Source: Hyphomicrobiales bacterium
Lineage (GTDB): Bacteria; Pseudomonadota; Alphaproteobacteria; Rhizobiales; TMED25
Assembly (NCBI GenBank): GCA_016780665.1
Contig: JADHLM010000023.1
Location: 1 to 13,930 of the forward strand
Reading direction: 5' to 3'
DNA: 13,930 nucleotides
A program made the translations under genes and the position numbers. Shown piece by piece: positions 1 to 6,875 of the stretch. The number at the start of each line of letters is the position of its first letter. Positions within the stretch are counted from its first letter, which is position 1. The notes below the pieces were generated by a model that was given only the letters and a program-made list of their open reading frames with translations, did no database searches and was not told where the DNA came from.

Positions 1-54
1 CTCTGACATCACCTCTGCTAGTTTGTTGAATATTTTTGAACTATTATCTTTCAT
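1..54 (-). CDS. ubiK: UbiK-like accessory factor, N-terminal fragment (cut by window edge)
   Basis: Only the first 18 codons are present, reading MKDNSSKIFNKLAEVMSE leftward out of the window. UbiK/BMFP-family proteins (formerly DUF526/YqiC) are small coiled-coil proteins that assist the ubiquinone-biosynthesis complex. They begin with a short polar stretch and then a hydrophobic-charged helix of the type seen here (F-x-K-L-A-E-V-M). The ATG at 54 is preceded by AGGA (minus strand, about 62-65) at a normal ribosome-binding distance. A UbiK-family gene divergent from lgt is a familiar alphaproteobacterial arrangement, and this context carries much of the call. With only 18 residues visible, the family assignment is probable rather than proven. 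Confidence 0.55.
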   Translation of the reverse strand, partial: MKDNSSKIFNKLAEVMSE

Positions 55-135
55 AAAACTTTCCTGATAAGTTTAAGTTATTTTATTCATGATTATGATA
101 TATTAATGTTAAAAATCAATGGTAAAACATTATAA
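55..135. promoter_or_regulatory. Divergent promoter region between ubiK and lgt
   Basis: This 81-bp AT-rich gap separates two divergent genes, so it should hold a promoter for each direction. AT-rich hexamers resembling a -10 element lie around 93-104 for the rightward gene, but no convincing -35 box is visible. The exact promoters are not resolved; the assignment rests on gene orientation. Confidence 0.4.
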
Positions 136-945
136 ATGTTCACGACAGCAATAATACTGCCCTATATAGATCCAATAGCATTAAATATAGGTTTCTTTAA
201 TATTCATTGGTATGGATTATCATACTTGTGTGGGATTTTACTTGGATGGCTGTATCTAAAATCTAAGTTTGTTTCTTCATGTATAGTTGAAAGTAAATCT
301 TTAATATTATCTCTTAGTGACCTATTACCATGGATTGTATTTGGTATATTACTTGGTGGAAGAGTCGGATATGTATTAATTTATAACCCTATTTATTTTA
401 TTGGAAATCCCATTGAAATTTTTAGAGTTTGGAATGGTGGTATGTCATTTCACGGTGGACTACTTGGTATAATTATTGCAATCTACTTTTATAGTAAAAA
501 GAATAATAAAAGCTTTTTAGCATTCATGGACCTTATTGCCATCTCTGCTCCAATCGGAATATTCTTTGGTAGATTATCAAATTTCATAAATACAGAATTA
601 ATTGGAACTTACTCTGATCTACCATGGTCTGTAATATATCCAAACGATAGTGTATCACGCCATCCATCTCAAATATATGAAGCATTACTTGAAGGATTGA
701 TATTATTCTTAATCTTAGCATATTTATCTAAAAGAAAAAAAATCCTTCATAATAGAGGAATGGCATCAGCAATATTTCTTATAACGTATGGGGCTTTTAG
801 GATCTTTTTAGAACAATTTAGATTACCCGATCAACAAATTGGATATATTCTTACTGATTGGCTAACGATAGGAATGATAATATCTATCCCGATGATATTA
901 GTTGGTTTGATTTTATATAAAAATATACAAAAAAAAAATGAATAA
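136..945 (+). CDS. lgt: Prolipoprotein diacylglyceryl transferase
   Basis: This integral inner-membrane enzyme transfers diacylglycerol from phosphatidylglycerol to the lipobox cysteine of prolipoproteins, the first step of lipoprotein maturation. The 269-residue protein has about seven hydrophobic segments. It shows the family signatures GGRVGYV (74-80), GGMSFHGG (101-108) and GRLSNFINTE (145-154). Residues matching known important ones in E. coli Lgt can be placed: H106, R146, N149, E154, R222 and E226. An in-frame TAA lies directly before the ATG (133-135), so 136 is the earliest possible start. No Shine-Dalgarno sequence is visible. It is the first gene of an operon whose next gene overlaps it by 8 nt. 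Length and motifs are normal for the family. Confidence 0.96.
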   Translation: MFTTAIILPYIDPIALNIGFFNIHWYGLSYLCGILLGWLYLKSKFVSSCIVESKSLILSLSDLLPWIVFGILLGGRVGYVLIYNPIYFIGNPIEIFRVWNGGMSFHGGLLGIIIAIYFYSKKNNKSFLAFMDLIAISAPIGIFFGRLSNFINTELIGTYSDLPWSVIYPNDSVSRHPSQIYEALLEGLILFLILAYLSKRKKILHNRGMASAIFLITYGAFRIFLEQFRLPDQQIGYILTDWLTIGMIISIPMILVGLILYKNIQKKNE

Positions 946-2020
946 AAAATACCAGAGTCTTGAAGAAAAAATTGTTCAGAAGATTAAAAATCACGGACCC
1001 ATCAGTGTTGATGAATATATGGAAATTTGTCTCAGTGATAGAGATTTCGGTTATTATATAAATTCAAAACCTATCGGTAAAAACAATGATTTCATAACCT
1101 CTCCTGAAATAAGCCAAATGTTTGGAGAATTAATTGGAGTATGGCTCATTGATTTATGGTTCAAAATTGGTAAACCAAAAATAAATATAATTGAACTTGG
1201 TCCAGGTAACGGGCTAATGATGCAGGATATTCTTAGAGTATCCAAAAATTTTAATGACTTCTATTCTTCGATCAAAATATGGTTATATGAACAAAGTAAT
1301 ATCCTATCGAAAATTCAAAGAAAAAACATAAACCATCCATTTAAACACTTTTCATCATTCAATGAATTACCAAATGGAATAAATTTTGTAGTCGCCAATG
1401 AATTCTTTGATGCAATACCAATAAAACAATACCAATTTAATAACAATAAATTTAGAGAAAGAGTTGTATCACTTGATCAACAAAATAATTTAACATTCGA
1501 GTCAATCGAAATTAATCCTGATTATCAAAGCAATTTAGATAGAGAAATTGCAAGTCCAAGAAATGATCAATTATATGAAATATCTTCTATCCAAGATACA
1601 ATACTAGAAAAAATATTTTCAAAGATCCGATTTAATGGAGGCTTATTGATAATAGATTACGCAAAAACACATGGTTCATCTGGTGATACACTTCAAGCTC
1701 TATCAAAACATAAAAAAGTTTCAATATTTCATAAACCAGGTGAAAGCGATCTAACATCCCATGTAGATTTTAACCGCTATAGCTATATTTCAAAAAAAGA
1801 TAATATTAAAAGTTATGGTCCCATAACACAAAGAGATTTTTTGATTGGTTTGGGGATTAATCAAAGATACGAAATACTGAAAGAAAACGCCAGTGATAGT
1901 CAATTAGATAAGTTGAACCGACAATATCATAGACTTATTGATAAGGATAAGATGGGAGAACTCTTCAAAGTAATGTATTTTTCAAATAATCCAAAAACTG
2001 TACCGGTCTCAATTACATGA
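938..2020 (+). CDS. midA: SAM-dependent methyltransferase, MidA/NDUFAF7 family
   Basis: This 360-residue protein belongs to the DUF185/MidA family. Its mitochondrial member, NDUFAF7, methylates an arginine of the 49-kDa subunit of respiratory complex I and is needed for its assembly. Visible landmarks are TSPEISQMFGE (54-64), the SAM-binding glycine motif ELGPGNG (86-92), NEFFDAIP (154-161), IIDYA (238-242), GDTLQA (249-254), DLTSHVDF (271-278) and the C-terminal MGELFKVM (339-346). The order and spacing fit a complete enzyme. The start overlaps the end of lgt by 8 nt, inside a run of ten A's that ends with the A of its ATG. There is no recognisable ribosome-binding site, so translation probably couples to lgt. 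The stop overlaps the pgeF start (ATGA). Action on NuoD in bacteria is inferred from the mitochondrial homologue. Confidence 0.9.
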   Translation: MNKKYQSLEEKIVQKIKNHGPISVDEYMEICLSDRDFGYYINSKPIGKNNDFITSPEISQMFGELIGVWLIDLWFKIGKPKINIIELGPGNGLMMQDILRVSKNFNDFYSSIKIWLYEQSNILSKIQRKNINHPFKHFSSFNELPNGINFVVANEFFDAIPIKQYQFNNNKFRERVVSLDQQNNLTFESIEINPDYQSNLDREIASPRNDQLYEISSIQDTILEKIFSKIRFNGGLLIIDYAKTHGSSGDTLQALSKHKKVSIFHKPGESDLTSHVDFNRYSYISKKDNIKSYGPITQRDFLIGLGINQRYEILKENASDSQLDKLNRQYHRLIDKDKMGELFKVMYFSNNPKTVPVSIT

Positions 2021-2790
2021 ACCTTAAATTTATCACATCAGAAAATATAAAATTTAATAATTGCAAATATGGTTTTTTTAAAAGACAGGGTGGTGTGTCA
2101 ACAGGAATATATGACAGTTTAAATTGCAGTTATTTATCAGATGACTCTAAAAAAAATATTGATCAAAATAGAAAAATCATCTCTCAAGAGATGGACTCTT
2201 CAGTGAGTTCAGTAAGACCTGTAGTAATTCCAACTCAACAACACACCAATATATGCAAGATTATTGATAGTAAATTTCCTGATAAATTTATAGCAGACTC
2301 AATAATTACTAGACGAGATGACATTATCCTATCAATTCTTACTGCAGACTGTACACCAATTCTCCTATACGAAAATAAAGAGCAAATTATAGGAGCCGTA
2401 CACGCCGGATGGAAAGGTGCACAAAAAGGAATAATAGAAAACACTGTTGAACATATCTTAAATATTGGTGGAAAGATTGAAAACATATTTGCAATAATAG
2501 GACCCTGTATACAACAGGACTCATATGAGGTTGGTATAGAATTTTATCAAGAATTCATCAGACAAGATCCTTCAAACAAAAAGTTTTTTGAGACAGTAAA
2601 TAGTAGAAAATACTTTAATTTACAGGCATATTGTTCACATAAAATCTATCAAATTGGGATAAGAAAGTATGATGTTATTGAAATGGATACATATAAAAAC
2701 GAGATGGATTTCTTCTCTTATAGGAGATCACAACATAGAAATGAAATAGATTATGGAAGGCAAGCAAATGCCATTCTTATTGTAAATTAA
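2017..2790 (+). CDS. pgeF: Peptidoglycan editing factor / purine nucleoside phosphorylase (YfiH, laccase-domain family)
   Basis: This 257-residue protein is of the YfiH/LACC1 family. E. coli members are described as a peptidoglycan editing factor that keeps L-Ser out of stem peptides, and homologues also show purine nucleoside phosphorylase and adenosine deaminase activity. The metal-site residues can be seen: H76 in IPTQQH, C112 in TADCTP and H129 in GAVHAGWKG. Further marks are IGPCI around C164 and the FSYRR motif (233-237) near the C-terminus. It starts within the midA stop (ATGA, 2017-2020), which implies translational coupling as the last gene of lgt-midA-pgeF. Length is normal. Which of the reported activities dominates here cannot be told from sequence. 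Confidence 0.92.
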   Translation: MNLKFITSENIKFNNCKYGFFKRQGGVSTGIYDSLNCSYLSDDSKKNIDQNRKIISQEMDSSVSSVRPVVIPTQQHTNICKIIDSKFPDKFIADSIITRRDDIILSILTADCTPILLYENKEQIIGAVHAGWKGAQKGIIENTVEHILNIGGKIENIFAIIGPCIQQDSYEVGIEFYQEFIRQDPSNKKFFETVNSRKYFNLQAYCSHKIYQIGIRKYDVIEMDTYKNEMDFFSYRRSQHRNEIDYGRQANAILIVN

Positions 2791-2811
2791 TTCAAATTTT
2801 TAGGTCATAAT

Positions 2812-2857
2812 TATTGTGGCATATTTACATATTACCTAAACATGCTATTGTGGCATA
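2812..2857 (+). repeat. 12-bp perfect direct repeat upstream of prs
   Basis: The sequence TATTGTGGCATA occurs at 2812-2823 and again at 2846-2857, start-to-start distance 34 bp. Both copies lie in the 83-bp gap between pgeF and prs, and the second copy ends 16 nt before the prs ATG. It is one of the few non-AT-monotonous elements in the intergenic DNA here. It could be a pair of regulator-binding half-sites or duplicated promoter elements (each copy contains TTGTGG, loosely like a -35 box). No function is proven. Confidence 0.6.
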
Positions 2858-2873
2858 AAAGATCACGTCTAAC

Positions 2874-3830
2874 ATGAATAAAAAAGAAAAAAATATAAAA
2901 ATTGTTACAGGAAACTCTAATCCTCCTCTGGCTAATGCTATTGCTTCATACTTAAAAATTCCTCTCACAAGCTGCAATGTAAAAAGATTTGCAGATATGG
3001 AAGTCTTCGTAGAAATACTTGAGAATGTTCGAGGAGAAGATGTTTTTATTATTCAATCAACTTCATATCCAGCAAATGATCATCTGATGGAACTACTAAT
3101 CCTTATCGATGCACTAAAACGTTCATCAGCAAGAAGGATTACAGCAGTTATTCCCTATTTTGGTTATGCAAGGCAGGACAGAAGGTCATCTGGACGAACA
3201 CCAATATCAGCAAAATTAGTTGCAAATTTAATTACAAATGCAGGTGCTGATCGAGTTTTAACTATCGATTTGCATGCGGGTCAAATACAAGGTTTTTTTG
3301 ACATACCAACAGATAACCTATTTGCAGCACCTGTTATCGTAAATAATATCAAAGACTCGTTTGATATTAATAGTGTAACTGTGGTATCGCCTGATGTAGG
3401 AGGGGTTTTGAGAGCAAGACTAATCGCGGAGAGGATTGGTGGAGCTCCACTTGCAATAGTAGATAAAAGAAGAGATAAACCTGGACAATCTGAGGTCATG
3501 AATATCATTGGAGATGTAGAAGGAAGATCGTGTATACTCGTTGATGATATTGTGGACTCCGGTGGAACATTATGTAATGCAGCAAGCAAATTACTTGAGT
3601 CAGGTGCTAATGACGTAAGTGCCTACATAACTCATGGAGTACTATCTGGTGAAGCTGTAAATAAGATTGAAACATCAGATTTAAAAAATCTTATTGTTAG
3701 CGATACAATTTACAATGACAGCATCCACAACGGATCAAAAAAAATTAAATTAATCTCTGTTGCACAATTACTAGGTGAAGCAATTATGAGAACCTCAAAT
3801 GAAGAGTCAGTCTCTAGCCTCTTTATTTAA
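2874..3830 (+). CDS. prs: Ribose-phosphate pyrophosphokinase (PRPP synthetase)
   Basis: This cytosolic enzyme converts ribose 5-phosphate and ATP to PRPP, the precursor of purines, pyrimidines, NAD, histidine and tryptophan. The 318-residue protein is typical in length. It has GNSNPPLA near the N-terminus (13-20), the flexible-loop segment YARQDRRSSGRTP (98-110), the ATP/metal region DLHAGQIQGFFD (132-143), the catalytic lysine in DKRR (K198), and the PRPP-binding loop VDDIVDSGGT (223-232). No Shine-Dalgarno sequence precedes the ATG. The 83-bp gap upstream contains a 12-bp direct repeat that may be regulatory. A second TAA follows the stop in frame. The product is used by apt in the same window, although that gene is in a separate operon. 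Confidence 0.97.
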   Translation: MNKKEKNIKIVTGNSNPPLANAIASYLKIPLTSCNVKRFADMEVFVEILENVRGEDVFIIQSTSYPANDHLMELLILIDALKRSSARRITAVIPYFGYARQDRRSSGRTPISAKLVANLITNAGADRVLTIDLHAGQIQGFFDIPTDNLFAAPVIVNNIKDSFDINSVTVVSPDVGGVLRARLIAERIGGAPLAIVDKRRDKPGQSEVMNIIGDVEGRSCILVDDIVDSGGTLCNAASKLLESGANDVSAYITHGVLSGEAVNKIETSDLKNLIVSDTIYNDSIHNGSKKIKLISVAQLLGEAIMRTSNEESVSSLFI

Positions 3831-3851
3831 TAAAAAGATCTTTCTTTTTAT
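3830..3851 (+). terminator. Possible weak terminator hairpin after prs
   Basis: An 8-bp perfect inverted repeat (ATAAAAAG ... CTTTTTAT) with a 6-nt loop begins at the last base of the prs stop codon. Its 3' arm is T-rich, as in an intrinsic terminator. The stem has only one G-C pair, so it would be weak and may simply reflect AT-rich base composition. Confidence 0.25.
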
Positions 3852-3921
3852 ATAAAAATTATTTATAGATATAATTTATAAATGCATTCATAGATAACAC
3901 GGTAATTAACAAGAGTAAAAA
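3852..3921 (+). promoter_or_regulatory. Possible promoter upstream of rplY
   Basis: A perfect TATAAT lies at 3870-3875, 46 nt before the rplY start, in the 91-bp gap after prs. No good -35 hexamer sits at the usual distance. In DNA this AT-rich a TATAAT occurs often by chance, so this is a tentative -10 element. Confidence 0.25.
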
Positions 3922-4566
3922 ATGTCAGAAATTGAAGAAATTATTGTTACAACCAGAGATACTAAAGGAACAGGAAGCTCTCGTGCAATCAGAAGAGCTG
4001 GTAATACTCCAGGTGTACTATACGGCGTTGGTGTTGAACCAACACACATATCAGTTGAAACTAAAGTGCTGGTCAAACATTATCAATCAGGGCGTTTCTT
4101 ATCAACTCTTTATGAATTGAATATCGATGGGAAAAAATCCAGAGTTATTCCAAAAGATGTTCAATTACATCCTGTTAAAGATACACCATTACATGTAGAC
4201 TTTTATTTGCTCTCAAAGGAATCTCAAGTAATAGTTGAAGTCCCTGTGTTGTTCTTAAATGAAGACACATGCCCGGGTCTTAAGAAAGGTGGGGTTTTAA
4301 ATGTTGTACGGCATAATGTAGAAGTATCATGTCCAGCCGATGCAATTCCTGAAAATCTCGAAGTTGACCTATCAGAGGCAGATACCGGAGACTCAATTCA
4401 TATATCTGCAGTCACGTTACCTAAAGATGTGACACCTACAATAACTGACAGAGACTTTACGATTGCAACTATTGCTGCACCTGCTGGAATGACAGAAGAA
4501 TCTGAAGAAGAAACATCTGGAGACGAAGCAGAAACTGAGTCAAAAGATACAAATAACGAAGAATAA
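3922..4566 (+). CDS. rplY: Large-subunit ribosomal protein bL25, long Ctc/TL5 form
   Basis: This protein binds 5S rRNA in the large ribosomal subunit. The 214-residue length identifies the two-domain Ctc/TL5 type rather than the short (about 94-residue) E. coli L25. The N-terminal 5S-binding domain covers roughly residues 1-95 and contains the GTGSSRAIRRAGNTPGVLYG region (13-32). The beta-rich C-terminal TL5 domain runs to about residue 190. After that comes a low-complexity acidic tail of about 20 residues made mostly of Glu, Ser, Asp and Thr. A weak AAGAG lies upstream of the ATG. The stop is doubled (TAA TAA), and pth follows after 17 nt. bL25-Ctc next to pth is a very common bacterial pairing. 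Confidence 0.95.
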   Translation: MSEIEEIIVTTRDTKGTGSSRAIRRAGNTPGVLYGVGVEPTHISVETKVLVKHYQSGRFLSTLYELNIDGKKSRVIPKDVQLHPVKDTPLHVDFYLLSKESQVIVEVPVLFLNEDTCPGLKKGGVLNVVRHNVEVSCPADAIPENLEVDLSEADTGDSIHISAVTLPKDVTPTITDRDFTIATIAAPAGMTEESEEETSGDEAETESKDTNNEE

Positions 4567-4583
4567 TAACGTAAAAAATTCTT

Positions 4584-5222
4584 ATGTACCTTATTGTTGG
4601 TCTAGGAAATCCTGGGAAAAAGTATGAGCAGACTCGCCATAACATTGGATTTATGGCTGTTGATGCAATTTTGAATTCATACGGTAGTAACGACAAGTCC
4701 AAAAAAAAATTTAATTCCGTTATCCATGAATTACAATTAGAAAATAAAAAAGTAATTCTTGCAAAGCCAGAAACATATATGAATAATTCTGGGGATGCTA
4801 TAATTCAAATTGTAAATTATTTTAAAATCAAAACAGAAAATATTTTAATTCTTCATGACGAGTTAGATCTTCCATTTGGCTCAATTCGTCTCAAAGTGGG
4901 CGGTGGTATTGCTGGTCATAATGGTCTAAAATCTATTCTCAGTCATTTAGATAACACCTTTTTAAGACTTAGACTAGGGATTGATCACCCAGGAGACAAA
5001 AGGCTTGTAAGCAATTATGTACTTGGAAATTTTAATAATTCTGAGATGGATAACTTGAATACGCTATTTGATTACATAGCAACGAACATCCTTAGTATAA
5101 TTTCTGAAAGAGAGAAATTTCAAATTAATTTCAGAAGTACGAACAACTATAAATACATACCCTCACATAGGGATGTTAAAAAAAATAGTCCACTAACAAA
5201 AATTTTAAGTCTTTTTAAATAG
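4584..5222 (+). CDS. pth: Peptidyl-tRNA hydrolase
   Basis: This enzyme hydrolyses the ester bond of peptidyl-tRNAs released from stalled ribosomes, recycling the tRNA. All catalytic and substrate-binding positions known from E. coli Pth are present with a one-residue shift: N9 in GLGNPG, H19 in TRHNIGF, N67 in ETYMNNSG, D92 in HDELDLP and N113 in GGIAGHNGLKS. The 212-residue protein is somewhat longer than the 194-residue E. coli enzyme. The extra residues form a basic, polar C-terminal extension after about residue 185. The gene lies 17 nt after rplY. Its TAG stop overlaps the ribosome-binding site of ychF, whose ATG is 10 nt further on, so the two are probably cotranscribed and coupled. Confidence 0.97.
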   Translation: MYLIVGLGNPGKKYEQTRHNIGFMAVDAILNSYGSNDKSKKKFNSVIHELQLENKKVILAKPETYMNNSGDAIIQIVNYFKIKTENILILHDELDLPFGSIRLKVGGGIAGHNGLKSILSHLDNTFLRLRLGIDHPGDKRLVSNYVLGNFNNSEMDNLNTLFDYIATNILSIISEREKFQINFRSTNNYKYIPSHRDVKKNSPLTKILSLFK

Positions 5223-5225
5223 GAG
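5221..5225 (+). promoter_or_regulatory. Shine-Dalgarno sequence of ychF
   Basis: AGGAG sits 7 nt before the ychF ATG and overlaps the TAG stop of pth. It is the clearest ribosome-binding site on the plus strand of this window and supports 5233 as the start, rather than the out-of-frame ATG at 5228. Confidence 0.8.
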
Positions 5226-5232
5226 TTATGTC

Positions 5233-6330
5233 ATGGGTTTCAAATGTGGAATTGTTGGCTTACCTAACGTTGGAAAATCAACACTCTTTAATGCACTTAC
5301 ACAAACAGCAAATGCAGAGGCAAGCAACTACCCTTTTTGTACGATTGAACCAAATATAGGCGAAGTTGGGGTGCCTGATAGTAGATTGATAAAACTTGGT
5401 GATATTTCGAAATCAGTAAACGTTATACAAACAAGATTGAATTTTGTAGATATTGCAGGATTAGTTGAAGGAGCATCTAAAGGAGAAGGTCTTGGTAACA
5501 AATTCCTGTCCAATATCCGAGAAACTGAGGCTATAGCGCATGTGGTGCGATGTTTTGAGAATGAAAACATCACGCACGTTAATAATAAGATAGATCCAAT
5601 TTCTGATATCCAAACAATAGAAACAGAATTACTTCTTGCCGATATTCAGAACTTAGAAAATAGAAAAGTTGGGTTGGAAAGAAAGATCAAGTCAAATGAT
5701 GAAATCTCAAAATTGACTTATAAGATAATTGAAGGAATCATTCAGTCGCTCAACGAAGGAAAGCCAGCAAGAGATATGTTGATTGATGATAAAAATAGAA
5801 AAATATACCAAGAACTTAATCTCTTAACTTCAAAACCAATGTTTTATATATGTAATGTAGAAGAGAATGATGCATCATCAGGAAATAAATATTCAGAAAA
5901 AGTACAAAAATATGCTGAAGAAATTAACTGTAAATCTATTACCATATCAGCTTCTACAGAGTCAGAATTATCTGTTTTGAGCGATGAAGAAAAAGTTGAA
6001 TACCTAAAATCTATCGGTCTGCAAGAAACTGGTCTAAATAAGGTGATAAAAACCGGTTATGAAATTCTTAATCTTGTAACTTATTTTACAAGTGGTCCAA
6101 AAGAAACAAGGGCATGGACTATTAGAAAAGATACACAGGCTCCCAAAGCAGCAGCCGTGATTCATACTGATTTTGAAAAAGGATTTATTAGAGCTGAAAC
6201 AATTTCATTTGATGACTTCATTAAAAACAATGGTGAAAATGGTGCAAAAGAAGCTGGGAAGATGCGATTAGAAGGAAAAGATTACATAGTGCAAGATGGT
6301 GATGTCATGCATTTTAGATTCAATAATTAA
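5233..6330 (+). CDS. ychF: Redox-regulated ribosome-associated ATPase YchF (OLA1/Obg family)
   Basis: YchF is a universally conserved P-loop nucleotidase of the Obg group that prefers ATP over GTP and binds ribosomes. In E. coli it is linked to oxidative-stress responses. The 365-residue protein has the P-loop GLPNVGKST (9-17), switch II DIAGLVEGASKGEG (73-86), and NVEE (208-211) in place of the usual NKxD. That replacement is the family hallmark explaining ATP preference. The helical insertion lies between about residues 130 and 200, and a C-terminal TGS domain runs from about 280 to the end. A strong AGGAG ribosome-binding site supports the start. The gene ends convergently with apt, the two stop codons sharing a TTAA (6327-6330). 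Confidence 0.97.
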   Translation: MGFKCGIVGLPNVGKSTLFNALTQTANAEASNYPFCTIEPNIGEVGVPDSRLIKLGDISKSVNVIQTRLNFVDIAGLVEGASKGEGLGNKFLSNIRETEAIAHVVRCFENENITHVNNKIDPISDIQTIETELLLADIQNLENRKVGLERKIKSNDEISKLTYKIIEGIIQSLNEGKPARDMLIDDKNRKIYQELNLLTSKPMFYICNVEENDASSGNKYSEKVQKYAEEINCKSITISASTESELSVLSDEEKVEYLKSIGLQETGLNKVIKTGYEILNLVTYFTSGPKETRAWTIRKDTQAPKAAAVIHTDFEKGFIRAETISFDDFIKNNGENGAKEAGKMRLEGKDYIVQDGDVMHFRFNN

Positions 6331-6857
6331 TAGGTGATTAAGGAGTGAATATTATTCGAATATTCTTCCAGATGTTGACGTCCATTTAAACCCAGTAACT
6401 CAATAATAAATATCATTGAAACTATTTCCCCTCCAAGTTGATTGACTAGCTTTGCAGAAGCTTCTGCAGTACCACCCGTTGCCAGTACATCATCGATGAG
6501 AAGTATTTTTTGGGTCGATGTAATTGCGTCAATATGTAACTCTAATTGATCTACCCCATACTCAAGAGAATATTCTTGGCTTATAACTTTATATGGTAAC
6601 TTATTTCTTTTTCTAATTGGTATAAAACCCTTTCTAAGTTTTTGGGCTAAAGCGGATCCAAAAATAAAACCTCTTGCATCTATTGCAGCAATTAGATCTA
6701 TACTGCCATCAGCTAGTTCAGCACTCATATCAATAACCAGTGAAAATAAATCTGGACTCTTAAGTAGAGGTGTTATGTCACGGTAAATAATACCAGGTTT
6801 AGGGTAATCATTTATGGATCGTATTGATTGTTTGAGTAAATTTATATTTGTATTCAA
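6327..6857 (-). CDS. apt: Adenine phosphoribosyltransferase (TTG start)
   Basis: This purine-salvage enzyme converts adenine and PRPP to AMP and pyrophosphate. The 176-residue protein has the N-terminal signature DYPKPGIIYRDITPLL (17-32), the loop ARGFIFG (61-67) and the PRPP-binding motif DDVLATGGT (122-130). The start is TTG at 6857. The frame is closed upstream by the petC stop (6876-6878), with only ATC, GAT, AAG, TGT, ATT and AAT between, and the first internal ATG (residue 44) would remove the conserved N-terminal motif. No good Shine-Dalgarno sequence is present, so translation probably depends on reinitiation after petC, 18 nt upstream. It is the last gene of petA-petB-petC-apt and overlaps the ychF stop by 4 nt. 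Confidence 0.95.
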   Translation of the reverse strand: MNTNINLLKQSIRSINDYPKPGIIYRDITPLLKSPDLFSLVIDMSAELADGSIDLIAAIDARGFIFGSALAQKLRKGFIPIRKRNKLPYKVISQEYSLEYGVDQLELHIDAITSTQKILLIDDVLATGGTAEASAKLVNQLGGEIVSMIFIIELLGLNGRQHLEEYSNNIHSLITY

Positions 6858-6875
6858 ATTAATACACTTATCGAT

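Noticed and set aside
2791..2873. Possible riboswitch or small ORF upstream of prs
   Set aside because: At 83 bp the gap is too short and lacks any purine-riboswitch-like paired structure; no start with a credible peptide was found. Only the direct repeat stands out.
3281..3589. Open frame of about 100 codons antisense to prs
   Set aside because: It lies wholly inside a strongly conserved gene, shows no family motif or ribosome-binding site, and its composition mirrors the opposite strand.
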